Positions 1 through 14,989 of a DNA stretch of 64,000 bases are shown one piece after another. Made by a program: the position numbers and the translations under genes. The notes under the pieces were generated by a model. That model made no database searches and was not told the DNA's origin. It saw only the letters and a list, made by a program, of their open reading frames with translations. The stretch lies in assembly GCF_050948215.1 (NCBI RefSeq), contig NW_027488644.1, positions 682,001-746,000 on the forward strand. The letters are read 5' to 3'. Source of the DNA: Halictus rubicundus (Eukaryota; Arthropoda; Insecta; Hymenoptera; Halictidae). The first letter of the stretch is position 1; each line of letters opens with the position of its first letter.

Positions 1-75
1 TAGGATATAGGATAGGATAGGATAGAGGATAGGATAGGATACAGGATAGGATAGGATAGAGGATAGGATAGGATA

Positions 76-109
76 TATGATATTATAAGATGGAGGATAC
101 GATATTATA
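76..109. repeat. AT-rich paired-17-mer cassette (first example)
   Basis: Two diverged 17-mers in phase with the surrounding units: TATGATATTATAAGATG (76-92) and GAGGATACGATATTATA (93-109). The cassette recurs many times, usually with TATAGGATG in the first unit, for example near 966, 5017, 5969, 6603, 7784, 23774, 27329, 44331, 50130, 55996 and 62631. It resembles a TATA-rich promoter, but it is simply a variant satellite pair of the normal length. Confidence 0.85.
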
Positions 110-514
110 GAGGATAGGATAGAGGATAGGATAGGGTAGAGGATAGGATAGGATAGAGAATTGAATAGGATAGAGGATAGGATAGGATTGCGGATAGGAT
201 AGGATAGATGATAGGATAGAGGATTGGATAGGATAGAGGATACGATACGATAGAGGCTGGATATGATAGAGGGTAGGATAGAGAATTGGATAGGATAGAG
301 GATACGATACGATAGAGGATAGGATAGGATAGAGGATAGGATAGGATAGAGGATAGGATAGGATAGAGGATAGGATAGGATTGAGGATATTAAGGGATAG
401 AGGATAGGATAGGATAGAGGATAGGATAGGATAGAGGATAGGATAGGATTGAGGATATTAAGGGATAGAGGATAGGATAGGATAGGATAGAGGATAGGAT
501 AGGATAGAGGATAG

Positions 515-1125
515 GATAGGATAGGATAGAGGATAGGATAGGATAGAGGATAGGATATTATAGAGAATAGAATAGGATAGAGGATAGGATAGGATAGAGT
601 ATACGATACGATAGAGGATAGGATAGGATAGAGGGTAGGATAGAGAATTGGATAGGATAGAGGATACGATACGATAGAGGATAGGATAGGATAGAGGATA
701 GGATAGGACAGAGGATAGGATAGGATAGAGGATAGGATTGGATAGAGGATATGATAGGATAGAGGATTGGATAGGATAGAGGATAGGATAGGATTGAGGA
801 TAGGATAGGATAAATGATAGGATAGGATAGAGGATAGGATAGAGGATTGGATAGGATACAGGATAGGATAGAGGATTGGATATGATTGAGGATATTATGG
901 GATAGAGGATAGGATAGGATAGGATAGGATAGAGGATAGGATAGGATAGAGGATAGGATAGGATATATGATATTATAGGATGGAGGATACGATATTATAG
1001 AGGATATGATAGGGTAGAGGATAGGATAAGATAGAGGATAGGATAGGATTGAGGATAGGATAGGATAGAGGATAGGATAGGATAGAGGGTAGGATAGGAT
1101 AGAGAATAGGATAGGATAGAGGATA
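515..1125. repeat. Internal ~1-kb-spaced repeat within block A, copy 1
   Basis: The stretch up to 1125 matches ~1523-2133 with an offset of 1008 bp (GGATATTATAGAG at 553 and 1561). The match ends where this copy continues into ATATAATAGGCTAGC and the other continues into ATAGGACAGG. The left limit is approximate because it lies in perfect consensus units. Block A copy 2 inherits the same internal duplication. Confidence 0.8.
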
Positions 1126-1276
1126 TAATAGGCTAGCATAGAGGATAGGATAGGATAGAGGATAGGATAGGATAGAGGATAGGATAGGATAGAGGATAGG
1201 ATAGGACAGAGGATAGGATAGGATAGAGGATAGGATAGGGTAGAGGAAAAGATACGATAGAGGATAGGATAGGATA

Positions 1277-1327
1277 GAGTACAGGATAGTATAGAGGATA
1301 AGATAATATAGAGAATAGAATAGGATA
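1277..1327. repeat. 51-bp three-unit cassette (first example)
   Basis: Three consecutive diverged 17-mers that travel together: GAGTACAGGATAGTATA (1277-1293), GAGGATAAGATAATATA (1294-1310) and a third of the form GAGAATAGGATAGGATA (here GAGAATAGAATAGGATA). This is the commonest variant cassette in the window, with dozens of copies; some begin GAGCACAGG, chiefly in 29-43 kb. The retrotransposon inserted inside one copy of it. Its length keeps the 17-bp phase of the array. Confidence 0.9.
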
Positions 1328-1522
1328 GATGATAGGCCAGGATAGAGGATAGCATAGGATAGAGTACAGGATAGTATAGAGGATAAGATAATATAGAGAA
1401 TAGGATAGGATAGAGGATAGGACAGGATAGAGGATAGGATAGGATAGAGGATATGATAAGCTAGGATAGAGGATAGGATAGGATAGTGGATAGGATAGTA
1501 TAGAGAATAGAATAGGATAGAG

Positions 1523-2133
1523 GATAGGATAGGATAGAGGATAGGATAGGATAGAGGATAGGATATTATAGAGAATAGAATAGGATAGAGGATAGGATAG
1601 GATAGAGTATACGATACGATAGAGGATAGGATAGGATAGAGGGTAGGATAGAGAATTGGATAGGATAGAGGATACGATACGATAGAGGATAGGATAGGAT
1701 AGAGGATAGGATAGGACAGAGGATAGGATAGGATAGAGGATAGGATTGGATAGAGGATATGATAGGATAGAGGATTGGATAGGATAGAGGATAGGATAGG
1801 ATTGAGGATAGGATAGGATAAATGATAGGATAGGATAGAGGATAGGATAGAGGATTGGATAGGATACAGGATAGGATAGAGGATTGGATATGATTGAGGA
1901 TATTATGGGATAGAGGATAGGATAGGATAGGATAGGATAGAGGATAGGATAGGATAGAGGATAGGATAGGATATATGATATTATAGGATGGAGGATACGA
2001 TATTATAGAGGATATGATAGGGTAGAGGATAGGATAAGATAGAGGATAGGATAGGATTGAGGATAGGATAGGATAGAGGATAGGATAGGATAGAGGGTAG
2101 GATAGGATAGAGAATAGGATAGGATAGAGGATA
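1523..2133. repeat. Internal ~1-kb-spaced repeat within block A, copy 2
   Basis: Second copy of the ~515-1125 segment, offset 1008 bp, with shared variant cassettes including GAGTATACGATACG and the ATAAATGATAGG variant. A further diverged relative of the flanking material (~900-1470) lies at ~4955-5540. It is offset by 4054 bp at the GGCTAGCATAG variant and 4069 bp at the GGCCAGG variant; the 15-bp change is three extra GGATA pentamers. Confidence 0.75.
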
Positions 2134-4518
2134 GGACAGGATGGAGGATAGGATAGGATAGAGTACAGGATAGTATAGAGGATAAGATAATATTGAGAAT
2201 AGGATAGGATAGAGGATAGGACAGGATAGAGGATACGATAGGGTAGAGGATAGGATAGGATAGAGGATAGGATAGGATAGAGGATATGATAAGCTAGGAT
2301 AGAGGATAGGATAGGATTGAGGATAGGATAGGATAGAGGATAGAGGATAGGATAGGATAGAGGATAGGATAGAATAAAGTACAGGATAGTATAGAGGATA
2401 AGATAATATAGAGAATAGGATAGGATAGAGGATAGGATAGGATAGAGGATAGGATTGAGGATAGGATAGAGGATTGGATAGGATTGAGGATATTATGGGA
2501 TAGAGGATAGGATAGGATAGGATAGGATAGTATAGAGGATAGGATAGGATAGAGGATAGGATAGGATAGACGATAGGATGGGATAGAGGATAGGATAGAG
2601 GATAGGATAGGATAGACGATAGGATGGGATAGAGGATAGGATAGAGGATAGGATAGAGGATAGGATAGAGGATAGGATAGAGGATAGGATAGGATATATG
2701 ATACTATAGGATGGAGAATACGATATTATAGAGGATAGTATACGATAGAGGATAGGATAGGGTAGAGGATAGGATAAGATAGATGATAGGATAGGGTAGA
2801 TAATAGGATAAGATAGAGGATAGGATAGAATAGAGCACAGGATAGTATAGAGGATAAGATAATATAGAGAATAGGATAGGATAGAGGATAGGACAGGATA
2901 GAGGATAGGATAGGATAGAGGATAGGTTAGGATAGAGGATAGGATAGGATAGAGGATAGGATTGAGGATAGGATAGGATAGATGATAGGATAGAGAATTG
3001 GATGGGATAGAGGATACGATACGATAGAGGATAGGATAGGATAGAGGATGGGATAGGACAGAGGATAGGATAGGATAGAGGATAGGATAGGATAGAGGAT
3101 AGGATAAGATAGAGGATAGGATAGGATAGAGGATATGATAGGCTAGGATAGAGTATAGGATAGGATTGAGGATAGGATAGGATAGAGTACAGGATAGTAT
3201 AGAGGATAAGATAATATAGAGAATAGGATAGGATAGAGGATAGGACAGGATAGAGGATAGGATAGGATAGATGATAGGATAGGATAGAGGATAGGATAGG
3301 ATAGAGGATGTGATAAGCTAGGATAGAGGATAGGATAGGATTGAGGATAGGATAGGATAGAGGATAGGATAGGATAGAGGATAGGATAGGATAGGATTGA
3401 GGATAGGATAGGATAGAGTACAGGATAGTATAGAGGATAAGATAATATAGAGAATAGGATAGGATAGAGGATAGGACAGGATGGAGGATAGGATAGGATA
3501 GAGTACAGGATAGTATAGAGGATAAGATAATATAGAGAATAGGATAGGATAGAGGATAGGACAGGATAGAGGATAGGATAGGATAGATGATAGGATAGGA
3601 TAGAGGATAGGATAGGATAGAGGATAGGATAGGATAGAGGATAGGATAGGATAGAGGATAGGATAGAGGATTGGATAGGATTCGGGATATTATGGGATAG
3701 AGGATAGGATAGGATAGGATATATGATACTATAGGATGGAGGATACGATATTATAGAGGATAGTATAGGATAGAGGATAGGATAGGGTAGAGGATAGGAT
3801 AAGATAGATGATAGGATAGAATAGAGTACAGGATAGTGTAGAGGATAAGATAATATAGAGAATAGGATAGGATAGAGGATAGGACAGGATAGAGGATAGG
3901 ATAGGATAGAGGATAGGATAGGATAGAGGATAGGATAGGATAGATGATAGGATAGAAGATTGGATAAGGATAGAGGATACGATACGATAGAGGATAGGAT
4001 AGGATAGAGGATAGGATAGGATATATGATACTATAGGATGGAGGATACGATATTATAGAGGATAGGATAGGGTAGAGGATAGGATAAGATAGAGGATAGG
4101 ATAGTGGATATAATAGGCTAGCATAGAGGATAGGATAGGATAGGATAGGATAGGATAGAGGATAGGATAGGATAGAGGATAGGATAGGATATATAATACT
4201 ATAGGATGAAGGATACGATATTATAGAGGATAGTATAGGATAGAGGATAGGATAGGATAGAGGATAGGATAGAGGATAGGATAGAGGATTGGATAGGATT
4301 GAGGATATTATGGGATAGAGGATAGGATACGATAGGATAGGATAGTATAGAGGATAGGATAGGATAGAGGATAGGATAGGATAGACGATAGGATGGGATA
4401 GAGGATAGGATAGAGGATAGGATAGAGGATAGGATAGAGGATAGGATAGGATATATGATACTATAGGATGGAGAATACGATATTATAGAGGATAGTATAC
4501 GATAGAGGATAGGATAGG

Positions 4519-7500
4519 ATAGAGGATAGGATAGGATTAAGGATATTAAGGGATAGAGGATAGGATAGGATAGGATAGAGGATAGGATAGGATAGAGGAT
4601 AGGATAGGATAGAGGATAAGATAGGACACATAATAGGATAGGATAGAGGATAGGATAGCGGATAGGATAGAGGATTGGATAGGATAGATGATAGGATAGA
4701 GGATTGGATAGGATTGAAGATATTATGGGATAGATAATAGGATAGGATAGGATAGGATAGAGGATAGGATAGGATATATGATATTATAGGATGGAGGATA
4801 CGATATTATAGAGGATAGGATAGGGTAGAGGATAGGATAAGATAGAGGATAGGATAGGATAGAGGATTGGATAGGATTCAGGATATTATGGGATAGAGGT
4901 TGGTATAGGATAGGATAGAGGATAGGATAGGATAGAGGATATGTGAGGATTGAGGATTGGATAGGAGAGAGGATAGGATAGGATAGAGGATAGGATAGGA
5001 TAGAGGATAGGATAGGATATATGATATTATAGGATGGAGGATACGATATTATAGAGGATATGATAGGGTAGAGGATAGGATAAGATAGAGGATAGGATAG
5101 GATTGAGGATAGGATAGGATAGAGGATAGGATAGGATAGAGGGTAGGATAGGATAGAGAATAGGATAGGATAGAGGATATAATAGGCTAGCATAGAGGAT
5201 AGGATAGGATAGGATAGGATAGGATAGAGGATAGGATAGGATAGAGGATAGGATAGGATAGAGGATAGGATAGGACAGAGGATAGGATAGGATAGAGGAT
5301 AGGATAGGGTAGAGGATAAGATACGATAGAGGATAGGATAGGATAGAGTACAGGATAGTATAGAGGATAAGATAATATAGAGAATAGAATAGGATAGATG
5401 ATAGGCCAGGATAGAGGATAGCATAGGATAGAGTACAGGATAGTATAGAGGATAAGATAATATAGAGAATAGGATAGGATAGAGGATAGGACAGGATAGA
5501 GGATAGGATAGGATAGAGGATATGGTAAGCTAGGATAGAGGATAGGATAGGATAGAGGATAGGATAGTATAGAGAATAGAATAGGATAGAGGATAGGATA
5601 GGATTGAGGATAGGATAGGATACAGGATAGGATAGAGGATTTAATAGGATAGAGGATACGATACGATAGAGGATAAGATAGGATAGAGGATAGGATAGGA
5701 TAGAGTATAGGATAGGATTGAGGATAGGATAGGATAGAGGATAGGATAGAGGATTGGATAGGACAGAGGATACGATACGATAGAGGATAGGATAGGATAG
5801 ATGATAGAATAGGATAGAGGATAGGATAGAGGATTGGATAGGATAGGGGATAGGATAGAGGATAGGATACGATAGGATAGGATAGAGGGTAGGATAGGAT
5901 ATAGGATAGGATAGGATTGAGGATAGGATAGGATACAGGATAGGATAGGATAGAGGATAGGATAGGATATATGATATTATAAGATGGAGGATACGATATT
6001 ATAGAGGATAGGATAGAGGATAGGATAGGGTAGAGGATAGGATAGGATAGAGAATTGAATAGGATAGAGGATAGGATAGGATTGCGGATAGGATAGGATA
6101 GATGATAGGATAGAGGATTGGATAGGATAGAGGATACGATACGATAGAGGATAGGATATGATAGAGGGTAGGATAGAGAATTGGATAGGATAGAGGATAC
6201 GATACGATAGAGAATAGGATAGGATAGAGGATAGGATAGGATAGAGGATAGGATAGGATAGAGGATAGGATAGGTTTGAGGATATTAAGGGATAGAGGAT
6301 AGGATAGGATAGGATAGAGGATAGGATAGGATAGAGGATAGGATAGGATAGAGGATAGGATAGGATTGAGGATATTAAGGGATAGAGGATAGGATAGGAT
6401 AGGATAGAGGATAGGATATAATAGAGGATAGGATAGGATAGAGGATAAGATAGGACACATAATAGGATAGGATAGAGGATAGGATAGAGGATAGGATAGA
6501 GGATTGGATAGGATAGATGATAGGATAGAGGATTGGATAGGATTGAAGATATTATGGGATAGATAATAGGATAGGATAGGATAGGATAGAGGATAGGATA
6601 GGATATATGATATTATAGGATGGAGGATACGATATTATAGAGGATAGGATAGGGTAGAGGATAGGATAAGATAGAGGATAGGATAGGATAGAGGATTGGA
6701 TAGGATTCAGGATATTATGGGATAGAGGTTGGTATAGGATAGGATAGAGGATAGGATAGGATAGAGGATATGTGAGGATTGAGGATTGGATAGGAGAGAG
6801 GATAGGATAGGATTGAGGATAGGATAGGATAGAGGATAGGATAGAGGATAGGATTGAGGATTGGATAGGATTGAGGATATTATGGGATAGAGGATAGGAT
6901 AGGATAGGATAGGATAGAGGATAGGATAGGATAGGATAGGATAGAGGATAGGATAGGATAGGGAATAGGATAGGATACAGGATAGGATAGGATAGAGGAT
7001 AGGATAGGGTAGAGGATAGGATAAGATAGAGGATAGGATATGGTAGAGGATAGGATAAGATGGAGGATAGGATACAATAGAGTACAGGATAGTATTGAGG
7101 ATAAGATAGGATAGAGGATAGGGTAGGATAGAGGATAGGATAGGATTGAGGATAGGATAGGATAGAGGATAGGATAGAGGATTTAATAGGATAGAGGATA
7201 CGATACGATAGAGGATAAGATAGGATAGAGGATAGGATAGGATAGAGTATAGGATAGGATTGAGGATAGGATAGGATAGAGGATAGGATAGAGGATTGGA
7301 TAGGACAGAGGATACGATACGATAGAGGATAGGATAGGATAGAGGATAGGATAGGACAGAGGATAGGATAGGACAGAGGATAGGATAGAGGATTGGATAG
7401 GATTGAGGATATTAAGGGATAGACGATAGGATAGGATAGGATAGAGGATAGGATAGGATAGAGGATAGGATTGGATAGATGATAGGATAGGATAGAGGAT

Positions 7501-7708
7501 AGGATAGAGGCTAGGTTAGAGGATTGGATAGGATTGAGGATATTATGGGATAGAGGATATGATTGGATAGGATAGGATGGAGGATAGGATAGGATAGAGG
7601 ATAGGATAGGATAGATGATAGAATAGGATAGAGGATAGGATAGAGGATTGGATAGGATAGGGGATAGGATAGAGGATAGGATACGATAGGATAGGATAGA
7701 GGGTAGGA
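4519..7708. repeat. Satellite between block A copies; patchwork of partial copies
   Basis: No gene or unique sequence. Recognisable pieces: ~5955-6400 repeats ~61-520 (TATTATAAG variant at 5975 against 81). ~4590-4985 and ~6415-6815 are copies 1829 bp apart, sharing GGATTGAAGATATTATGG and the rare ATGTGAGGATTGAGG. A variant GAGGATTTAATAGG occurs at 5639 and 7181. All copies are in the same orientation. Confidence 0.8.
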
Positions 7709-10700
7709 TAGGATATAGGATAGGATAGGATAGAGGATAGGATAGGATACAGGATAGGATAGGATAGAGGATAGGATAGGATATATGATATTATAAGATG
7801 GAGGATACGATATTATAGAGGATAGGATAGAGGATAGGATAGGGTAGAGGATAGGATAGGATAGAGAATTGAATAGGATAGAGGATAGGATAGGATTGCG
7901 GATAGGATAGGATAGATGATAGGATAGAGGATTGGATAGGATAGAGGATACGATACGATAGAGGCTGGATATGATAGAGGGTAGGATAGAGAATTGGATA
8001 GGATAGAGGATACGATACGATAGAGGATAGGATAGGATAGAGGATAGGATAGGATAGAGGATAGGATAGGATAGAGGATAGGATAGGATTGAGGATATTA
8101 AGGGATAGAGGATAGGATAGGATAGAGGATAGGATAGGATAGAGGATAGGATAGGATTGAGGATATTAAGGGATAGAGGATAGGATAGGATAGGATAGAG
8201 GATAGGATAGGATAGAGGATAGGATAGGATAGGATAGAGGATAGGATAGGATAGAGGATAGGATATTATAGAGAATAGAATAGGATAGAGGATAGGATAG
8301 GATAGAGTATACGATACGATAGAGGATAGGATAGGATAGAGGGTAGGATAGAGAATTGGATAGGATAGAGGATACGATACGATAGAGGATAGGATAGGAT
8401 AGAGGATAGGATAGGACAGAGGATAGGATAGGATAGAGGATAGGATTGGATAGAGGATATGATAGGATAGAGGATTGGATAGGATAGAGGATAGGATAGG
8501 ATTGAGGATAGGATAGGATAAATGATAGGATAGGATAGAGGATAGGATAGAGGATTGGATAGGATACAGGATAGGATAGAGGATTGGATATGATTGAGGA
8601 TATTATGGGATAGAGGATAGGATAGGATAGGATAGGATAGAGGATAGGATAGGATAGAGGATAGGATAGGATATATGATATTATAGGATGGAGGATACGA
8701 TATTATAGAGGATATGATAGGGTAGAGGATAGGATAAGATAGAGGATAGGATAGGATTGAGGATAGGATAGGATAGAGGATAGGATAGGATAGAGGGTAG
8801 GATAGGATAGAGAATAGGATAGGATAGAGGATATAATAGGCTAGCATAGAGGATAGGATAGGATAGAGGATAGGATAGGATAGAGGATAGGATAGGATAG
8901 AGGATAGGATAGGACAGAGGATAGGATAGGATAGAGGATAGGATAGGGTAGAGGAAAAGATACGATAGAGGATAGGATAGGATAGAGTACAGGATAGTAT
9001 AGAGGATAAGATAATATAGAGAATAGAATAGGATAGATGATAGGCCAGGATAGAGGATAGCATAGGATAGAGTACAGGATAGTATAGAGGATAAGATAAT
9101 ATAGAGAATAGGATAGGATAGAGGATAGGACAGGATAGAGGATAGGATAGGATAGAGGATATGATAAGCTAGGATAGAGGATAGGATAGGATAGTGGATA
9201 GGATAGTATAGAGAATAGAATAGGATAGAGGATAGGATAGGATAGAGGATAGGATAGGATAGAGGATAGGATATTATAGAGAATAGAATAGGATAGAGGA
9301 TAGGATAGGATAGAGTATACGATACGATAGAGGATAGGATAGGATAGAGGGTAGGATAGAGAATTGGATAGGATAGAGGATACGATACGATAGAGGATAG
9401 GATAGGATAGAGGATAGGATAGGACAGAGGATAGGATAGGATAGAGGATAGGATTGGATAGAGGATATGATAGGATAGAGGATTGGATAGGATAGAGGAT
9501 AGGATAGGATTGAGGATAGGATAGGATAAATGATAGGATAGGATAGAGGATAGGATAGAGGATTGGATAGGATACAGGATAGGATAGAGGATTGGATATG
9601 ATTGAGGATATTATGGGATAGAGGATAGGATAGGATAGGATAGGATAGAGGATAGGATAGGATAGAGGATAGGATAGGATATATGATATTATAGGATGGA
9701 GGATACGATATTATAGAGGATATGATAGGGTAGAGGATAGGATAAGATAGAGGATAGGATAGGATTGAGGATAGGATAGGATAGAGGATAGGATAGGATA
9801 GAGGGTAGGATAGGATAGAGAATAGGATAGGATAGAGGATAGGACAGGATGGAGGATAGGATAGGATAGAGTACAGGATAGTATAGAGGATAAGATAATA
9901 TTGAGAATAGGATAGGATAGAGGATAGGACAGGATAGAGGATACGATAGGGTAGAGGATAGGATAGGATAGAGGATAGGATAGGATAGAGGATATGATAA
10001 GCTAGGATAGAGGATAGGATAGGATTGAGGATAGGATAGGATAGAGGATAGAGGATAGGATAGGATAGAGGATAGGATAGAATAAAGTACAGGATAGTAT
10101 AGAGGATAAGATAATATAGAGAATAGGATAGGATAGAGGATAGGATAGGATAGAGGATAGGATTGAGGATAGGATAGAGGATTGGATAGGATTGAGGATA
10201 TTATGGGATAGAGGATAGGATAGGATAGGATAGGATAGTATAGAGGATAGGATAGGATAGAGGATAGGATAGGATAGACGATAGGATGGGATAGAGGATA
10301 GGATAGAGGATAGGATAGGATAGACGATAGGATGGGATAGAGGATAGGATAGAGGATAGGATAGAGGATAGGATAGAGGATAGGATAGAGGATAGGATAG
10401 GATATATGATACTATAGGATGGAGAATACGATATTATAGAGGATAGTATACGATAGAGGATAGGATAGGGTAGAGGATAGGATAAGATAGATGATAGGAT
10501 AGGGTAGATAATAGGATAAGATAGAGGATAGGATAGAATAGAGCACAGGATAGTATAGAGGATAAGATAATATAGAGAATAGGATAGGATAGAGGATAGG
10601 ACAGGATAGAGGATAGGATAGGATAGAGGATAGGTTAGGATAGAGGATAGGATAGGATAGAGGATAGGATTGAGGATAGGATAGGATAGATGATAGGATA

Positions 10701-12227
10701 GAGAATTGGATGGGATAGAGGATACGATACGATAGAGGATAGGATAGGATAGAGGATGGGATAGGACAGAGGATAGGATAGGATAGAGGATAGGATAGGA
10801 TAGAGGATAGGATAAGATAGAGGATAGGATAGGATAGAGGATATGATAGGCTAGGATAGAGTATAGGATAGGATTGAGGATAGGATAGGATAGAGTACAG
10901 GATAGTATAGAGGATAAGATAATATAGAGAATAGGATAGGATAGAGGATAGGACAGGATAGAGGATAGGATAGGATAGATGATAGGATAGGATAGAGGAT
11001 AGGATAGGATAGAGGATGTGATAAGCTAGGATAGAGGATAGGATAGGATTGAGGATAGGATAGGATAGAGGATAGGATAGGATAGAGGATAGGATAGGAT
11101 AGGATTGAGGATAGGATAGGATAGAGTACAGGATAGTATAGAGGATAAGATAATATAGAGAATAGGATAGGATAGAGGATAGGACAGGATGGAGGATAGG
11201 ATAGGATAGAGTACAGGATAGTATAGAGGATAAGATAATATAGAGAATAGGATAGGATAGAGGATAGGACAGGATAGAGGATAGGATAGGATAGATGATA
11301 GGATAGGATAGAGGATAGGATAGGATAGAGGATAGGATAGGATAGAGGATAGGATAGGATAGAGGATAGGATAGAGGATTGGATAGGATTCGGGATATTA
11401 TGGGATAGAGGATAGGATAGGATAGGATATATGATACTATAGGATGGAGGATACGATATTATAGAGGATAGTATAGGATAGAGGATAGGATAGGGTAGAG
11501 GATAGGATAAGATAGATGATAGGATAGAATAGAGTACAGGATAGTGTAGAGGATAAGATAATATAGAGAATAGGATAGGATAGAGGATAGGACAGGATAG
11601 AGGATAGGATAGGATAGAGGATAGGATAGGATAGAGGATAGGATAGGATAGATGATAGGATAGAAGATTGGATAAGGATAGAGGATACGATACGATAGAG
11701 GATAGGATAGGATAGAGGATAGGATAGGATATATGATACTATAGGATGGAGGATACGATATTATAGAGGATAGGATAGGGTAGAGGATAGGATAAGATAG
11801 AGGATAGGATAGTGGATATAATAGGCTAGCATAGAGGATAGGATAGGATAGGATAGGATAGGATAGAGGATAGGATAGGATAGAGGATAGGATAGGATAT
11901 ATAATACTATAGGATGAAGGATACGATATTATAGAGGATAGTATAGGATAGAGGATAGGATAGGATAGAGGATAGGATAGAGGATAGGATAGAGGATTGG
12001 ATAGGATTGAGGATATTATGGGATAGAGGATAGGATACGATAGGATAGGATAGTATAGAGGATAGGATAGGATAGAGGATAGGATAGGAATAGACGATAG
12101 GATGGGATAGAGGATAGGATAGAGGATAGGATAGAGGATAGGATAGAGGATAGGATAGGATATATGATACTATAGGATGGAGAATACGATATTATAGAGG
12201 ATAGTATACGATAGAGGATAGGATAGG
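7709..12227. repeat. Higher-order block A, copy 2 (~4.5 kb)
   Basis: Direct copy of 1-4518. One clear difference was found: an extra A near 12090 (...GGATAGGAATAGACG against ...GGATAGGATAGACG), which shifts the offset from 7708 to 7709. The low divergence implies a recent duplication or ongoing homogenisation. The two copies are separated by 3.19 kb (4519-7708) that is itself patched from the same material. Confidence 0.9.
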
Positions 12228-14989
12228 GTAGAGGATAGGATAAGATAGATGATAGGATAGGGTAGATAATAGGATAAGATAGAGGATAGGATAGAATAGA
12301 GTACAGGATAGTATAGAGGATAAGATAATAAAGAGAATAGGATAGGATAGAGGATAGGATAGGATAGAGGATAGGATAGGATAGAGGATAGGATAGGATA
12401 GAGGATAAGATAATATAGGGAATAGGATAGGATAGAGGATAGGCCAGGATAGAGGATAGGAAAGGATAGAGTACAGGATAGTATAGAGGATAAGATAATA
12501 TAGAGAACAGGATAGGATAGAGGATAGGACAGGATAGAGGATAGGATAGGATAGAGGATAGGATAGGATAGAGGATAGGATAGGATAGAGGATAGGATAG
12601 GATAGAGGATATGATAGGCTAGGATAGAGGATAGGATAGGATTGAGGATAGGATAGGATAGAGTACAGGATAGTATAGAGGATAAGATAATATAGAGAAT
12701 AGGATAGGATAGAGGATAGGACAGGATGGCGGATAGGATAGGATAGAGTACAGGATAGTATAGAGGATAAGATAATATAGAGAATAGGATAGGATAGAGG
12801 ATAGGACAGGATAGAGGATAGGATAGGGTAGAGGATAGGATAGGATAGAGGATAGCATAGGATAGAGGATATTATAAGCTAGGATAGAGGATAGGATAGG
12901 ATTGAGGATATTATGGGATAGAGGATAGGATAGGATAGGATAGGATAGAGGATAGGATAGGATAGAGGATATGATAGGATAGAGGATAGGATAGGATAGA
13001 GGATAGGCTAGGATAGAGGATAGGATAGGATAGAGGATGGGATAGGATAGAGGATAGGATAGGATAGAGGATAGGATGGAGGATAGGATAGAGGATTGGA
13101 TAGGATTGAGGATTTTATGGGATAGAGAATAGGATAGGATAGGATAGTATAGAGGATAGGATAGAATAGAGTACAGGATATTATAGAGGATAAGATAATA
13201 TAGAGAATAGGATAGGATAGAGGATAGGAGAGGATAGAGGATAGGATAGGATAGAGGATAAGATAATATAGAGAATAGGATAGGATAGAGGATAGGAGAG
13301 GATAGAGGATAGGATAGGATAGAGGATAGGATAGGATAGAGTATAGGATAGTATAGAGAATAGAATAGGATAGAGGATATGATAGGATAGAGGATCGGAT
13401 AGGATAGAGGGTTGAATAGAGAATTGGATGGCATAGAGGATACGATACGATAGAGGATAGGATAGGATAGAGGATAGGATAGGATAGAGGATAGGATATT
13501 ATAGAGGATAGGATAGGATAGACGATATTATAGGGGATTGGATAGGGATAGAGGATATGATAGGATAGAGGATAGGATAGGATAGAGGATAGGATAGGAT
13601 AGAGGATAGGATAGGACAGAGGATACCATACGATAGAGGATATGCTAGGATAGACGGTAGGATAGAGAATTGGATAGGATAGAGGATACGATACGATAGA
13701 GGATAGGATAGGGTATATGATATTATGGGATGGAGGATAGGATAGGATAGACGATAGGATGGGGGATTGGATAGGATAGAGGATATGATAGGATAGAGGA
13801 TAGGACAGGACAGAGGATAGGATAGGACAGAGGATAGGATAGGATAGAGGAGAGGATAGGATAGACGATAGGATAGGATAGAGTACAGGATAGTATAGAG
13901 GATGAGATAATATAGAGAATAGGATAGGATAGAGGATAGGACAGGATAGAGGATAGGATAAGGATAGGATGGAGGATAGGATAGGATAGAGTATAGGATA
14001 GGATAGAGAATAGAATACGATAGAGGATAGGATAGGATAGAGGATAGGATAGTATAGAGAATAGAATAGGATAGAGGATATGATAGGATTGAGGATAGGA
14101 TAGGATAGATGATAGGATAGGATAGAGAATAGAATACGATAGAGGATAGGATAGGATAGAGGATAGGATAGGATAGAGGATAGGATAGGGTAGAGGATAG
14201 GATAGGATAGAGGATAGGATAGGATAGACGATAGGATAGGGGATTGGATAGGATAGAGGATATGATAGGATAGAGGATAGGATAGGATAGAGGATAGGAT
14301 AGGATAGAGGATAGGATAGGACAGAGGATAGGATAGGATAAAGGATAGGATAGGGTAGAGGATAAGATACGATAGAGGATAGGATAGGATAGAGTACAGG
14401 ATAGTATAGAGGATAAGATAATATAGAGAATAGGATAGGATAGAGGATATGACAGGATAGAGGATAGGATACGATAGAGGATAGGATAGGATGGAGGATA
14501 GGATGGAGGATAGGATAGGATAGAGGATATGATAAGCTAGGATAGAGGATAGGATAGGATAGAGGATAGGATAGTATAGAGAATAGAATAGGATAGAGGA
14601 TAGGATAGGATTGAGGATAGGATAGGATAGATGATAGGATAGAGGTTTGGATAGGATAGAGGATACGATACGATAGAGGATAGGATAGGATAGATGATAG
14701 GATAGGATAGAGGATAGGATAGGATAGAGGATATGATAAGCTAGGATAGAGGATAGGATAGGATTGAGGATAGGATAGGATAGAGGATAGGATAGGATAG
14801 AGGATAGGATAGGATAGAGGATAGGATAGAGGATTGGATAGGATTGAGGATATTATGGGATAGAGGATAGGATAGGATAGGATAGGATAGAGGATAGGAT
14901 AGGATAGAGGATATGATAAGGTAGGATAGAGGATAGGATAGGATTGAGGATAGGATAGGATAGAGGATAGGATAGGATATATGATAGGC

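Larger units (their letters stand above)
1..4518. repeat. Higher-order block A, copy 1 (~4.5 kb)
   Basis: Starting at the first base of the window, this block reappears 7708 bp downstream. Matching landmarks include the TATTATAAG variant at 81 and 7789, and the start of the long minus-strand open stretch at 558 and 8266. The match breaks after the GATAGTATACGATAGAGG variant, where copy 1 reads ...GGATAGGAT and copy 2 reads ...GGATAGGGT. Because it begins at the window edge, the true left limit is unknown. Confidence 0.9.

Noticed and set aside
76..109. TATA-box or promoter in the TATGATATTATA cassette
   Set aside because: The AT-rich words are ordinary in-phase 17-mer variants recurring throughout the array, with no downstream gene.
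1126..1140. GGCTAGCATAG as a palindromic protein-binding site
   Set aside because: GCTAGC is a 6-bp palindrome produced by one variant unit, seen a handful of times in duplicated blocks, with nothing around it to suggest a site.
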